From assembly GCA_012845835.1 (NCBI GenBank), contig JABAKD010000011.1:14397214-14461213 (forward strand): a stretch of DNA of 64,000 nucleotides, given 5' to 3'. The notes below the pieces were generated by a model, which worked only from the letters and a program-made list of their open reading frames with translations, searched no databases and was not told the origin of the DNA. The stretch is from Undaria pinnatifida (taxonomy: Eukaryota; Sar; Phaeophyceae; Laminariales; Alariaceae). Below, piece by piece: positions 26,455 to 51,711 of this stretch. Positions within the stretch are counted from its first letter, which is position 1; every line of letters begins with the position of its first letter. The position numbers and the translations under genes are program-made.

Positions 26455-26580
26455 ACTATGATAGATTAATATAGGTTAAGATTGGCTAAGGCAGGCTAAG
26501 ATAGGCTAAAATAGGCGAAGGTGAGCTAATATAGGTCAAGATAGGTTGATACATAGGCTAGACTAGGCTAAGATAGGCAT
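26455..26580. repeat. Degenerate ATAGGCTAAG minisatellite
   Basis: About 11 imperfect 10- to 11-bp units. Confidence 0.85.
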
Positions 26581-26689
26581 ATCGCGCGAGTGGCTCTGTA
26601 CTCAGTTCAAAAACGACTATACTTCGTTACCGCTAGGCCCGACTCCTCCGCGGGGGCGGCGAACATCGCGAAACCGAAAAACGCAAAAG

Positions 26690-26885
26690 CTTAACATTAA
26701 GGCCCACATAAAGGTTAATATTGAGGTTAGGATTATTCTTAAGAGTAAGATTAAGATTAAGATTAAGTTTAGGTTAAGGTTTGCTAATAACAAGATTAAG
26801 AATAAGATCAAGATGGATGTTAAAATGAATGCTATTATAAGATTAAGGTCAAGATTAAGGTTAACATTGCAAAGAAATAGGATAG
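26690..26885. repeat. TTAAGATTAAGG-type imperfect repeat
   Basis: 6-bp periodic AAGATT/AAGGTT sequence; no coding sense. Confidence 0.8.
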
Positions 26886-26968
26886 ACATTCGTGCGAGCC
26901 CTACGAGTAAAGGTAGAGAGTAAGTTCAAGATGCCGAAGTTGGCCTCACAAGTGTTTCTTAGTAGGAT

Positions 26969-27152
26969 ACAGTTCACTCTTCATGCTACTCGCCGAACAC
27001 CGCAAAGTGCTTCGCGCTATGTGCTCGCGGTGCTTGCCTGGTGAGTGAAAACCCGGCATGTTCCGTCCCGGCATTCTATGGATTCTAGGGTCTAAGGTAA
27101 CTCGACTAGGTAGGGCTATGCCATGATGCATGGAATGAGTACACCCTTCCCT
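26969..27152 (+). repeat. Dispersed repeat R2, copy 2
   Basis: ATGCTACTCGCCGAACACC, CCCGGCATGTTCCGTCCCGG and GCATGGAATGAGTACACCC mark the same element; the poly-C tail is short. Confidence 0.7.
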
Positions 27153-27289
27153 GCAGTAAGTTTGGTCGGCCATTCGATCAACCACGTCTGTCAATAGTCG
27201 CGACTGGTGAAAACGGCGAACTTATGGGAAAATCACGCACGCGCTCAGAAAGGTCATCGACGAAACGCAGAACGAGCGATACAGCTTAA

Positions 27290-27450
27290 TGGCCAAATGA
27301 TGGCCTAGTAATGGCCTAATGATGGCCTAATAAGGGCCTAATAATGGCCTAATAATGGCCTAATAATGGCCTAATAATGGCCTAATAATGGCCTAATAAT
27401 GGCCTAATAATGGCCTAATAAGGGTCTAATAAGGGCCTAATAATGGTGCC
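27290..27450. repeat. 10/11-bp minisatellite TAATGGCCTAA
   Basis: About 14 copies, with AAGGGCC variants at the ends. Confidence 0.93.
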
Positions 27451-27704
27451 ATTATTACGCACGCGTGCTGCGATTAGTTTGTTTTCTTCACATTAAGCCT
27501 TTTTTTTCACCCGTCTATATCCAACATACCCAGCAGTGCCAATGCCTCCCCCTAGAGAGACGCGCTCTGAATGTGATCACAAACTACGAGACGTAACATC
27601 CATCGCAAATGCTGCACGGAAGACACATGCTACGTTAGAGGTGAAATCAACATTTTCTTCTGAACCTGCTCACTTGAGGAGCTGTATACTCCGTTCCATG
27701 TCAT

Positions 27705-27958
27705 ATACTATACCATACCATACCATATAATATTCATACCATACCATACCATACCATACCATACCATACCATACCATACCATACCATACCATACCATACC
27801 ATACCATACCATACCATACCATACCATACCATACCATACCATACCATACCATAACATAATATAACATAACATACCATACCATACCATACCATACCATACC
27901 ATACCATACCATACCATACCATACCATACCATACCATACCATACCATATCATACCATA
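27705..27958. repeat. (CCATA)n pentanucleotide array
   Basis: About 50 units, interrupted by an ACATAATATAACATAAC block at 27851-27868. Preceded by CTTGAGGAGCTGTATACT. Confidence 0.97.
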
Positions 27959-28064
27959 CATCGATTTTGATAAAATTTTAAAAAGAAAAGTCCGACCCGA
28001 TGGAAAAATCCCATGGCTCAGGTATACCAAAACATTGCACAGAAACGATATTCCGACAACGGTT

Positions 28065-28312
28065 GGGCTAATAGGTTATGAATAGGTCATGAATAGGTTA
28101 TGAATAGGTCATGAATAGGTAATGAATGGGTTATGAATACGCTATGAATAGGTTATGAATAGGTTATGAATAGATCATGAATAGGTTGTGAATAGGTTGT
28201 GAATGGGTTATGAATAGGTTATGAATAGGTTATGAATAGGTTACGGATGGGTTATGAATAAGTTATGAATAGGTTATGAATAGGTTATGAACAGGTTATG
28301 AATAGGTTATTT
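28065..28312. repeat. 11-bp minisatellite GGTTATGAATA
   Basis: About 22 imperfect copies. Confidence 0.93.
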
Positions 28313-29131
28313 AAGGAGCCCCGTCATCCAGAAAATGTTGAAGCCAAACACTGCTACCGCTATAGCAGCATACATCAATAAGGCGATATGCCCATGCATG
28401 GTGTAGCGCTTTTTCACCATATTTGTTGTGACTGAAGAGACTCCTCAACTATTAATATTAGTACTCAATTCATCAATTAAACTACAGCAGCAACAAACTG
28501 CAGTAGCTAATACTATCCTTGGAATCGATGAGTATTACAAGTACACCATTCGGACTGTACAACAGTTAGTGGTTTTGGTTCTGCACTTAGAGCATGGAAT
28601 TGTCTCTGTACCTGGTGTTTTTTGTCGATGCTTCTTTCGGAGTGGGGTGTAGACCTCCTCAAGTAAACACTCCCAGACAAATTACAGGTGCGCCCGTTCA
28701 ACGGCATGCGTCTACGGTTACTTACTCAGCATCACTGTACTGTAATGGAACGCCCTCCGTAGAAGGATAGTTTATAGATTCGACGTGAAACCATGTCATG
28801 GTTGAGGTGGAACCGCGTGATATTAGATGTGACATTCACGTCGAGGCCATCATAGATGGGCGATAATACATATATGTAGGTGACGATGATGGGACAAGCA
28901 GGACGCCCCTCATCTCACCACCCTGCATTACCCTGCACTACCGTCGTGCCCTACCCTACTTAGCCCAGTTATGTCTGTCTTTTAGTATTCTATGTAGGGA
29001 AATAATGCATAAAAGCTTTGACCCTATCCAGCGAGCCATGATGAGGAGAGACCAAACAAGGGCACCTGAACCCATGAGGAGCACGCTTCCCAACACCGAC
29101 CAACCACGCATCCCCCACTCGGAGTACCATC
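28313..29131. other. Stretch without recognised gene
   Basis: No frame with gene-like codon use; contains CCTCAACTATTAATATTAG and CCTCCTCAAGTAA motifs. Confidence 0.5.
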
Positions 29132-29386
29132 ACAGTACCCTTTCGGAACTTCGTCGGAACGAAAAAAATGACGAAAAAAACTGCTGATTACAGCGTCGGC
29201 CACATGAAGCAATCCGGCCTGGTGGTGTAGCACATGTGCTCGGTCTGCAACACAGGGGGCTAGCTGTGAGGCAAGCAAGCGTGAGGCATGACGATACGAA
29301 CTCGGAGTGCCTCATGCTTCTCCTAGACACTTGGCTACATCGCGCTCGTCGATATTTGGTCTGTATACTATAATTGAGTCCCTAAA
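29132..29386 (+). repeat. Dispersed repeat R1, copy 2
   Basis: Most diverged copy; still has GTCGGCCACATGAAGCAATC, GAGGCAAGCAAGCGTGAGGC and TTCTCCTAGACACTTGG. The frame reads NSECLMLLLDTWLHRARRYL, so the change pattern keeps hydrophobic positions. Confidence 0.75.
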
Positions 29387-29569
29387 TGGTGAATAGTTTT
29401 AATATTGTTAGTAGTATTAGTAGTAGTTAGTAGTAGTAGTGGTGTGCACCAGGTATGCATATCATGTCTGCATGCATCGCACGGCATGTATGATGCGGAC
29501 TTGATGAAAGAAACAACATGATTTTGAACGTAATGCACCTTTTGTTTTCAGAGACTATCGCGTCCTTAC

Positions 29570-29690
29570 CTGTTGACCAATGAACGGTTTGTACCATACC
29601 CCACACGTCCGACGGGGTGGCCGTCGAGACGAGAGCAATGTGCAGAACATCGGCGCGATGAGCAGCAGACGTACGTGGTGTGCTAGACGT
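29570..29690 (-). CDS. Candidate internal exon, unidentified
   Basis: GC-rich island with a CAACAG|GTAAGG donor. From a possible acceptor after GTAGCAG the frame is open for 40 codons and reads in part HRADVLHIALVSTATPSDVW then GMVQTVHW, with mostly GC-ending codons. The acceptor has a poor pyrimidine tract and no partner exons were found, so this is only a lead. Confidence 0.28.
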
Positions 29691-29699
29691 CTGCTACGT

Positions 29700-31009
29700 T
29701 GTTATGATGGGGGTGTCTCGGCTTGTCAATATATACTTCGGTACAATATATATATGTTCTGAGGCTACTCGCTTGAGGGCATCTATTAATAGTCGATATC
29801 CTCACCCAAGCACTTAGAGAACACTGCGCAAAGTGTACCCCGACTACCAACCCCCCGTGGTATTATATTAAATGATGACAGCAGTATTAATAGTTGTAAA
29901 ACACAACAACAACAATAAACCTGCAAAACACAACAACAGATACTCCGGAGTATAGGGTATTGGCTTGGAGGTCTTCAGCGAAGATGCCCATCAACCAGTC
30001 GGAAAAGGTCTACTACTACAGTACAGCAGTATTAATACTGGCGAAAAGGTGCTACTCCAATACGATAATTGTAGCATGCACCGTCATTATTAGACTAATG
30101 ATGCAGATCTATCGTCTTCAATTTGGGGCGGGGGCGTCTGTTCTCGGTGTTGGGGGCACCTCACAAGCTTCTCGCTGGCATCCTACGCGGCGGCGGTATC
30201 CACCGCTCTCTACTGTCCCCACCAGTGATCATTTTTGGAATCGCCCCCATTTTGGAATGAGAAAAGAAACCGACCAAGATTTGTTCTGAGTTATTACCTG
30301 TGGGTTAACGGTATACGAAGTATCTTTTGCTTTTTTGACCGGCACCTTGGGTTGAACATCTTGCTGAAACACATCGATCGATCGAACTGCCGCATAATAA
30401 ATACTAGACTAGACTATATGTTCAGAGCTATTATTATACTGGCCTCTGGCTTGAAACTGCAAACCAAGGAAAGGATGCCATTTATGCTGTATGGCATGTC
30501 TTGCCGTGGCTTGCCATGGCTAACGCCGGGCAAGGATCGAGAGCAAACGACGCCATCATCATGATCATCATGTGCCCCTCATGTCTGCTCAATCAATAAG
30601 ATCTCGTATCTTGACGAGAACGAGAAAATAAATAAATAAATGATCGGGTGTCGGGGGCATTATTATTCGCGTAATCGCTATCATTACCATCCGACAGTGT
30701 GCAGCGTAGATATGCACCCCGGTATGCCGTTCCGATATAAATTCAAGCCGCGTGCCCTTCCATAAAGCAGTAGTTTCTCTCCTATGGCCCTCTGACAACC
30801 ATTTTCCAGGTTTCCTCCCTCGCAGCGTATTTCAGTGTATGTAGCTATAGTATACTACACCGATACAGTCAATCCTAATCCGAATCAACATTCCATCCCC
30901 AGGTCGTTGGCCGCGTTCCTCCGGCTTGTTCCTCCCTTCCCTTCGCGACTTGGCGGTCCCTCAGGGCTTTTGTTCATATGCGTTCACCGCGAAACCGCAA
31001 CCTGGGTGG
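29700..31009. other. Stretch without recognised gene
   Basis: A GC-rich patch at 30130-30230 was inspected on both strands without a convincing exon. A retroelement fragment begins at 31010. Confidence 0.5.
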
Positions 31010-31791
31010 TCACGGCGATGCCCTGGAAGAAGACTCGTTCTTTGCAGATGCCTTTCCGCGATAGGGACGATCCGTCCGTCCCTCCGATTGCGCTGGCCAA
31101 TACCTGCTCGTCCAGGTCGCTGCCTTCCTTCCCGAGGTACCCAAAGCTTTCACCGCGAGGGTGGCGAGTTTGTAGTAGCTGCGCTTGTCGAAGGACACTT
31201 GTTGTGGACGAGCCTTGTGATTGCGCTTGCGCGCCTCAGAGGTAGAAGAAGCAGCTGATTCGTCTCGGTGAGCGCTATTAATACCTGTCCGCATGTGGAC
31301 CCCCGCTTGCGGGTCGCACATGTATGTGACGTCGGGTAATATAACTTCGTTATGATGATGCACCGATGCCGTACGTAGCATCTCGGGGTCCTCCGGCCTT
31401 GACAATGATGTCCATGCGAAGATCTCTCTTTGCGTGGAAGGGGGCTCCGTTCTCCAATTGGTGACGAACGGACCTAGGGCGGGTGAGGGCGCGTGCACCT
31501 GGGACTGGTGCTAGTTCCCCTGCGCGCCCGACCGATGGCGTCATCGTGCATGCCGCGTATTGCCCGCCTCCGCTCTGCACCGCAGCAGGGGCACCTCGAT
31601 TCTAGGAACTCCTCAATCCCCAGGAATTTCGTTCCAGCAGTCACGAACTCTGGCGCTGAGATAATTCTGGCCGGGTCGACTGGCCTCGCCGTCAAGATTG
31701 CATTGAAGGATCGCGCTAACCCACCCCATCTATATCTGTCTGCTCCAAAACCAAGTCTGTGATGTGGGTCTCTTGAGCTATTTGCGCGCAT
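31010..31791 (-). pseudogene. Retroelement ORF fragment, C-terminal region, frameshifted
   Basis: Three overlapping minus-strand frames read as successive pieces of one protein: CPCCGAERRRAIRG in the frame from 31791, SVRHQLENGAPFHAKRDLRM in the frame around 31480-31400, and VTYMCDPQAGVHMR then SAASSTSEARKRNHKARPQQ and VSFDKRSYYKLATLAVKALG in the frame ending at 31010. A Cys-rich box followed by a D-V-T strand and this tail is the layout of the region after the RT domain in some eukaryotic retroelements. From memory it resembles a brown-algal retroelement tail; that is an unverified recollection. At least two frameshifts make it non-functional. It lies 0.7 kb upstream of GAPDH. Confidence 0.55.
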
Positions 31792-32373
31792 TCACCAACG
31801 GCGACCACTGGATCATTAATATTAGACTATAATAGGACAAGGACCCCACCTCCATCTATTTTAGCGCTCCGTTCGAGGAGCGTCAAAATAAACCTCGTGT
31901 AGTCTATGTTGTGGGCCCCTCGTTGCTTTAAAGCTGCTACATTCATTCCTTTGTTTCCATTCTAAAAACGTTCGAGGAAATTCCATTTCCAATCCCATTT
32001 ATTTCCAATCCAACATCATCGCACTTACTTCTTCTACAGCAGGTGCGGCTTGATCCAACAGCAGCAGCAACAACAACAGTAGCACCACCAGCACCAGCAC
32101 CAGCACCAGCACCTACCAGCAGTACGAACGCAGACGAACTGCTCTACAGAAAAGTCTGTGTTGTTGCGCGTATGCAAGCTAACAAGGTATCTTACCACGT
32201 ATATTTCAACGCATGCATATGGATCTATCCACGTACCTGGTACCAGGTTCGTAGGTAAAGATATTAAAAACATCGAAATTCGTCGAGATTCAAGATTCGG
32301 TTCCCTATTCGGACGCCGAATAGAGAATAGAGCCGGTTCGGCTGGGGGGTGCCGAAAATTGGCAGATAATTGA

Positions 32374-45139
<12,766 letters not shown>

Positions 45140-45160
45140 CTTAGCTACTCGTAAGTTTGG

Positions 45161-45280
45161 TCCACTTTTACCAACTTGTCGTCTGCCGAAGGCTAGCCTG
45201 GGCTAGGCTGTAATGCGTTCGATTGATTTATGGCAGGATCGACTTTTGCCAACTTGTGGTCTGCCCGAGGCTAGGCCAAT
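45161..45280 (+). repeat. Short tandem duplication in the GAPDH 3' flank
   Basis: CCACTTTTACCAACTTGTCG at 45161 and GACTTTTGCCAACTTGTGGT near 45240 start two diverged copies, each continuing GTCTGCC(C)GA(A)GGCTAG. Probably within the 3' UTR. Confidence 0.65.
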
Positions 45281-46574
45281 CAAGGCTAAGGGCGATCGAT
45301 CGATGGCAAATGTCGTGACTCCCATTGTTGGCGTTTTATGGCGTCGGCGGGGGACGGGGGGATGGCGGGGAAGAGGTGTAGCCCATCCTGATTTTTGTTT
45401 GGCGACTGCGGGAAGGGGGGGGGGGGGAGATTAGACGTCGTGCTTACCGCTGCTACATTGCGTGCTTTAGAAGGCGATCATGTGGTCAGGGTAGTGGTTT
45501 GTGGTGTACTCCGTAGAACATTTTGGCTCGCGCATGGTTGGTTTTCAGCTCGACAATGGTTGACTAGGAGAGGTGTCACCGGGCAGAACGCGAAGCGAGG
45601 TGGGGCGGAAACTAGCGCTGAGGTACCGGCTCCGAAGTCGCTTGTGTTGGAATCGTTACACCTCCACACGGCAAGGGTCTTCCAGAGGCTGGAGTTTTTC
45701 CCCGCGGGCAGAGTTGGGCGGGTCGCCAGCGACGATTAGGTGTTGGGATCAATGGCATGTTCTCGGCCGATTGGGCTCAAATTTGTTTTATTTTTCTATT
45801 GGCCTGCTAGTGTGTGTTTCCTGGTGTTTCCATTCTTAGGTTTATATTGCGGAGCATATGTATGTATATGAACGTGTGAAGTTTGTGCTCGGGCGTCCTG
45901 CGAAGGAGTACATGGACCTGAACTCACAATCATGTGTGAATTGGCCACTGGCTCGTTCTTGGAGGCACGTGACACAACACCTGGTTCGTGGCGGTGCCAG
46001 ATACTTAATAGGCATAAATAAAACATGATACATTAATATGGATCTGATGAAATATTGAGTTTCCTTGAGATAGTCGGCCTGTTCTGATAGGCTGAACAGG
46101 CCGTTGGTGGGCACTCCTTTTTCCACTGAGGAAGGTGATATAATCGGGAGACATGACATGACGCCACTGGTGGCCATTGAGCAGCAGGTTCCACCTATCA
46201 GTTTGTCGTTTTTTCGCCATCGGCTTATCGAGTTTTCATGTGCTTCTAGAGTTTTGGTCCTCGGATTATCGATTTTGCTTCATTTATCGGTCTATCGATA
46301 TCGATCTTTCGCGATCGTTTTTTCGATTTTTTGTTCCCGGCTTATCGTTTTTCGACTCCAATTCCTTTCGATGTCGTTCCTCTTGAATGATTCTGTTACT
46401 TTTCGTCGAAGAGCGGAGGTTACGGCTGGTCGATGTAACGATACAAGATGAAATACCCGGGAAACACACCTGGTACACATGCTTCCCCTCACCGATTATA
46501 CGACTTACACGATATACTACGTGATAAACTGATGCATTCTTTCCACAGCCGCCACATGTTGTCCCCCTCAAAAA
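45281..46574. other. GAPDH downstream region
   Basis: A plus frame at 45395-45739 (114 codons, in part VLESLHLHTARVFQRLEFFP) is GC-rich and may be 3' UTR or an unrecognised ORF. The remainder shows only short frames and a poly-G run at 45415-45427. Confidence 0.45.
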
Positions 46575-46868
46575 CGGGTTCTATAGTTTTCGCGCATAGA
46601 TTGATGAACACCACCCTGTTGACCCTGGTACAAGCTAAGCTACACTGTTTTTCTAAAATTGATTACACCACCCTGCTGAAACCCTGGTGCAAGCTACACT
46701 ACTAATAGTGACTGTAGTTCTAAGGGGAGTCGCTAACCTATATCCTTGATGAGCACACACCCAGTATAACCCGCGATCGGAGTATCACACAGCTTGCGAA
46801 GATGCGATTCGACAAAATCTTCGATCTGATAGCTGGAGTGTATTTTTTTCATTTTCATGATGAATTGA
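46575..46868 (-). repeat. Dispersed repeat R3, copy 3 (inverted)
   Basis: Reverse orientation: ACCACCCTGTTGACCCTGG, AGGGGAGTCGCTAACC, GCGATCGGAGTATCACACAG, ATAGCTGGAGTGTATTTTT. Contains an internal near-duplication of the ACCACCCTG...CTGGT part. Confidence 0.75.
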
Positions 46869-46904
46869 CTGGCGCAATCCATAGGCGTCATATTTGTCGG
46901 GCGT

Positions 46905-47105
46905 CACTAGCCTCTGCGCATAGATTGATGAAGTTCACCCTGTTGACCCTGGTACAAGCTACCTGGTAGTTATAAGGGGAGTCGCCGACCTTATCCTTAA
47001 TGAGGACACCCAGTAATACGCGCGCGATCGGAGTATCACACAGCTTGCAAAGATGGGTTTCGACGACATATTTGGTCTCACAGCTGCACTGTATATTATT
47101 TTTTT
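46905..47105 (-). repeat. Dispersed repeat R3, copy 4 (inverted)
   Basis: CACCCTGTTGACCCTGGTAC, AGGGGAGTCGCCGACC, GCGATCGGAGTATCACACAG, TCACAGCTGCACTGTAT. On the minus strand the frame is open through SCETKYVVETHLCKLCDTPI. Confidence 0.75.
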
Positions 47106-47745
47106 CATTAGTATACGCTTGGTACCAGGCACATGTCCACCAGGCGTTACGCGCGTCGTGTGGTCGTTCCCCAAGTCCCTTTGGGCCTGTGAGTACGCTC
47201 TGGGGGGGGGGCTGTGGTCGCCAAGGGTCATCCGGCATGCGTCCCCGGGTGTTCCAATATTTGATTTGCATCTTGATGGTAAAACGGATACTGCTGCTTG
47301 CTGTGAAATCATCGCGCACAGCAGTCAGTGGATCAGCAGTCGGCATTCGGTCTGGGTCTTACGTCGGTCAGCCCGGGGAAAAGGGCAACCCCGCGACAGC
47401 AGTCAGTCGGTCTGTCAGCGGCTCATTCAATCGCTCGGTCTGGGTCACATGCGGTGGGTCTGTCACCCTATACCGAGGGATAGGTAATCTACAAATTTCT
47501 CTGCGCCAACTCTCCTGTTTTGGGAGATTATCCCACAAGTTGGCATTGAAACCCCGACAGACCCAATAGTTGTCAGCACCATTGGACGTTTATGACATCG
47601 CCACCATCCCTACTCCAGAAACACGGGGTGAAACTTGTCGTCCGTTCAAATTTGTTTCAGTTGAAAATATGTGGGGATAATTCCTTTAGAGGGACATATT
47701 CCTTTATTATAGGGACACATCCCCGAAAATGTATCATCCAGACAT

Positions 47746-47865
47746 CCAGACAAACACATATTCCAAAATTGTTCGTTCGTTCGTGTCCGCGCAGTGTATC
47801 ATGCAGACATCCAGACAAACACATATTCCAAAATTGTTCGTTCGTTCGTGTCCGCGTAGTTGACT
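47746..47865. repeat. Tandem duplication of about 68 bp
   Basis: The block GACATCCAGACAAACACATA ... TTCGTTCGTTCGTGTCCGCG occurs twice in succession with near identity. Confidence 0.9.
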
Positions 47866-47966
47866 CGTTGGGGAACCCTCTAGAAATTTCGGTTATCGGT
47901 CCTGGCCACCCTGCGACGCAAAATCCACGCCGCCGTCGACGTTCTCCCACCAAATCTTCCACTTAC

Positions 47967-48231
47967 TGACCCTCACGAAGTTTCAGCTCCTTCGGCGGCT
48001 CGACCCAAGTTCCAGAGGGGAGCGAACGATTCACCGGACCATGGCAATCGAAAAACTGGGCAAGCTTCCGAGAGGAGCACGGGCCAATGTAAGCGCGTCG
48101 TCGACGCACGAACAATACGTTACTGCTTTGTTATCTTTGAAGCAATCAAGAAAACGAAAAACACGTACCTGCGGAGGCTCTTCTTCCATTTTCTCGTCCA
48201 TGGCTGTGGTTATATCCTCTTCTCCGGTCAT
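47967..48231 (-). CDS. Unidentified gene, first two exons (acidic N-terminus)
   Basis: Exon 1 (48231-48169) starts with ATG and encodes 21 residues (MTGEEDITTAMDEKMEEEPP then Q), ending in a strong donor CAG|GTACGT. A 113-bp intron ends in TTGCCCAG. Exon 2 (48055-47967) continues in phase with FFDCHGPVNRSLPSGTWVEP and PKELKLREG and ends in TCA|GTAAGT. Splicing to an acceptor 56 bases further would end the protein after about 60 residues (QVARTDNRNF then stop), so it may be a small protein; otherwise later exons were missed. The product is not recognised. On the opposite strand there is a long open stretch through the same bases, with its own possible start at 48041, so strand choice is uncertain. 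Confidence 0.38.
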
Positions 48232-48239
48232 GGACTAAA

Positions 48240-51000
48240 TTTCCTCGTCCTGTGGTGCTGGCAAGACCATGCGTGCTTTGCCGCGCACATTCTCCTGCCG
48301 TTAAGAAAGTCTACCTCGTGTATGAACAACCAACCGATAGCCACCCCAATAGAATGGGAACATGTAGCAACGTATATATTACACGACAAGAACTAAAAAT
48401 TATTGGACAGCCCCGGCCCCCAAACAGTGTTCCGCCTATAGGAGAAAGGAGGCGATATCCGTTTCGTTTCAGTTATTTTATGTTCTCATTTTTGTGTATT
48501 TCTGTTGCCGCCCCACAGGAACCGCCCTAGCTGCTGAACGCTTTGGCCAACTCGCCTACATGTGTGCGGTGTTCTCCGTCAATACATTAAAATACACCAT
48601 CGTTTAGATTTCCCCTTCTGTCCTGCATTTTCGATGTATCACCTTTAATTTGTTCTTCGACTGCCACAACAATAGACATAACTACTCTGCAGCGCAAGCT
48701 TTGGTCTTTCTCCAGAATACTGAATGGGCACGGACACTGGGTGTGCTTGATATTAATGGGTGGAAAGAACCCTGTAATGCGAAGGGCATACTTACAGCGT
48801 GTCGCATGGTGACACATCATTGTATTACTAGTATCCTGAAACCAAGGCGCCGTAACAACTAAACTATTGATAGTCGGCGCACCATGCCGGCAATCTACGA
48901 AGGAATCACGCCAACAACGTGGGAGAAAGGATTGGTTAGTGTATGATCGGATTTCAACGAAGAAAGCACGCGTGCATAATGTCCTGGCCTCCACAGTATG
49001 TTTGCGATGATGATTCGCCAATCCCAAACCTACCCGTATTCCACAATGAGCGATACGTTCGGGTACAGTACTCTAAAATGTTTCTTCGTTTCGTCTATTT
49101 TTCGAATAATTTTGTGACCGATCTTTCTATCTCGCCAGGCATCACCTACGCATTTCCCCCTCCAACGGTCCCCGCCAACGGTCCCTAGCAATTGACGTCC
49201 ACACCACGTGGGGGTTCGAAGTACGGCCGACGCAAAAAGGTCAACCAACGGCGATGGCGCGCCACCTCTCCGTTTCTAGGGTGCTCCGTGCATTGTGAAT
49301 TCAGATACCTGACACCCTGAAAGGCCCATCAGATCCATCTGATTAGTTTAACCAAGGTTTTGCAGGGGTCACGCCGCGTCAGGGTGACCCGACCCGTCCA
49401 TGATATTTGAAACCGTCCTAACCCGACCCGTCCCTACCCGTGAGATTTCGAACATCTCCTGGCCCGACCCGACTCGGCCCGCGAGAACCTTTTGACCCGA
49501 CCCACCGGTGGGGTCATGATCCGTGAAAAACCCTGAATTTTAATCACGACACGGTTCGATTAGTTTAACCTATCGCAAAACTGCCGTTCGTTACGGAAAA
49601 CAGTCCGTACATCCAGATCTTGATTCAGCACACTTGTGGGTGTTTGCGAAATAATTTTTCCACGCCAATGCCTCTATTATTTTCACATGACACCACTCTG
49701 CGATAGATACGCCTGGGGACGATTCAATGGCGATCCCCTGTAAACTCTTTTGATACTGCAAACATTATCCCCCACACCACGTGGAATTCCCCTAAAACAG
49801 GAGTGCACCCGGTGCTGGTATTAAACGTATACTACATACCAGCAGAATCCGAGCAAAAACATTCAATGTTTCCACTTATCATCGGAACCATGAATCCAGT
49901 GCATACCCAACCCTATCACGTGGAAGGTAGCCAGTATTTACCAGCATTCGAAATAGCCCATTTGCATGGTGGTTTGGCTGTGGCACGCCCTAACACGGTT
50001 CGCACCGTACACTACACTGGCACAGCAAGCAGCAGTCCGCCTTACGAGGCAGAAAGGGTGACAGTAGCAACAGCAGCAGCAGCAGCCGCAGCAACAACAA
50101 CTGTTATCGATCGTCGGCGCCCAGCGACGCAACTAAACCAAACACGGCGAATGAACCACAGAGAAAAGCCAAAACAGAAACGAAGCACAAAGAGTGACAC
50201 AACAAAAGTCTCGCGACCAGGTTTATACAGAAGTGGTACGGACGGGTTGGTGCGCGCTTATAGTGACAGCAGGTTCCGATGTGAACGGTCTACTTAGCTG
50301 AAGCAGCGCACAGAAAAGACACAGCGACCCCGGATTGGAAAACGGCAGCGTGGCGTGAGCTTTTCTGTCGCACGCAACAAATTCGAGGCGCATAGTTGGC
50401 TAGAATGGCGACCTCGCTAGACATCATCACTTGCCCCTGCGCATGTAATGACGCGGGAGGCGGTGCCGAGCGTTCCCCATCAGCTACCGATCACACTGTC
50501 AATGATGATGTCACTGGTCCCACTGATATCACTGACATCATTGATATACCGGACACTGATGCCACTGGTGCCCTGAGTGTAGTGCAACCACGCCTATGTG
50601 AATCACGTGTGGGGCACTCTGTTCTCCGTTAAGGACCCAAAACTCCACTCTACTCCACTTCATTCCATTTCAATCCACCTCAGTCCACTCCACCACGCTT
50701 CCCTCCCATCCCATCCCATCCCACCACGCCCCACTCTACTCTGTCCATTCCCAGTTGCCAATTGTGAGCTAACCCACGCCATCTCTGACGACAGGAAAGG
50801 CCGTGAGGCATGGCAAAACAGCAGCGAAGTATTGTGTGGACGTGCTGAGCGACGATACACAGGACACCCACGGCACACCAACAAGACACCAACAACACAC
50901 CCAGAGGACACAAACCCAGCATATCCACAGCCTCTTCAGCTCTTGGCCTTAGTTGTCAACCTCGACTGTCGAGCCCCGCGCGTAGGAGAGCTGCTTCTCT
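48240..51000. other. Stretch without recognised gene
   Basis: Includes an area rich in CCCGACCCG (49377-49505), a CAG/CAA-type triplet run (50067-50100) and a 146-codon minus frame (49027-48587) with no recognised motif. Confidence 0.5.
50640..50745. repeat. Imperfect TCCACTCCA/CCCATCCCA repeat
   Basis: 5-bp periodic pyrimidine-rich tract. Confidence 0.8.
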
Positions 51001-51012
51001 TTCCCGTGTCAT

Positions 51013-51160
51013 TCCATCTCTCAATTCAAGCCTACGCAATCGGAACCTCGCTCCCGGGTGAAGACCCGACGTGCTCCGTCCCGGCATTGTCGGGATGCGA
51101 GGGCCTATGGTGAAACGACTACGGCTATGCATGAAATGAGTACCCACCCTCCCCCCCTTC
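51013..51160 (+). repeat. Dispersed repeat R2, copy 3
   Basis: GACCCGACGTGCTCCGTCCC and CGGCTATGCATGAAATGAGT followed by a poly-C tract; the 5' part is diverged or replaced. Confidence 0.7.
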
Positions 51161-51539
51161 GACTAGATGCCTCCTTTCAATCATGACAACATTACACACA
51201 TCGGACACATGACCCCTATTTAGCTGGCTGCATCTTGTGGGGCATATAGATTCCTGATTTATATGATCTGCGCGGACCACCTAAAATATCATGTTCGCCG
51301 GGTGGGATCTGTAGCACGGCTCTTGCGCACACGCTTGCCGGGTGTTATCAGCACGTTACCGCTCTTGCACAACACATCACAACGAAAAAATAGCATCTAT
51401 TAAATGATGATCTAGATCGTGATCTGTCTGATATGCAAACCAGAGACAACCACCGCGGGCGCAACCACCGATGTATTTCAAGTTACCACTCGCACTTACT
51501 CCACCGCGGCCCGTTTCATCTGCATCTTCAATTCCAATC

Positions 51540-51625
51540 GTCTCCATTTTCATTTCCATATCTATATCCATATCCATTTCCAATATTCATATCCATCCAT
51601 CCCATTTCCCCATATCAATTCCCAT
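51540..51625. repeat. Imperfect TCCATATCCATT repeat
   Basis: 6-bp periodic CATTTC/CATATC units lying just beyond the last TLC exon, in its 3' flank. Confidence 0.75.
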
Positions 51626-51711
51626 TTCTGTATATGAAATGGTGTCCAATTCCGCGCTCGAAAATTTTCCCGCTACTTCTGCTTGCTTCAGAAGTTTCTT
51701 GGGGCAGCCGT

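Noticed and set aside
49803-50297. 164-codon plus frame
   Set aside because: Needs a GTG start, contains a simple-triplet alanine run and has no recognised domain.
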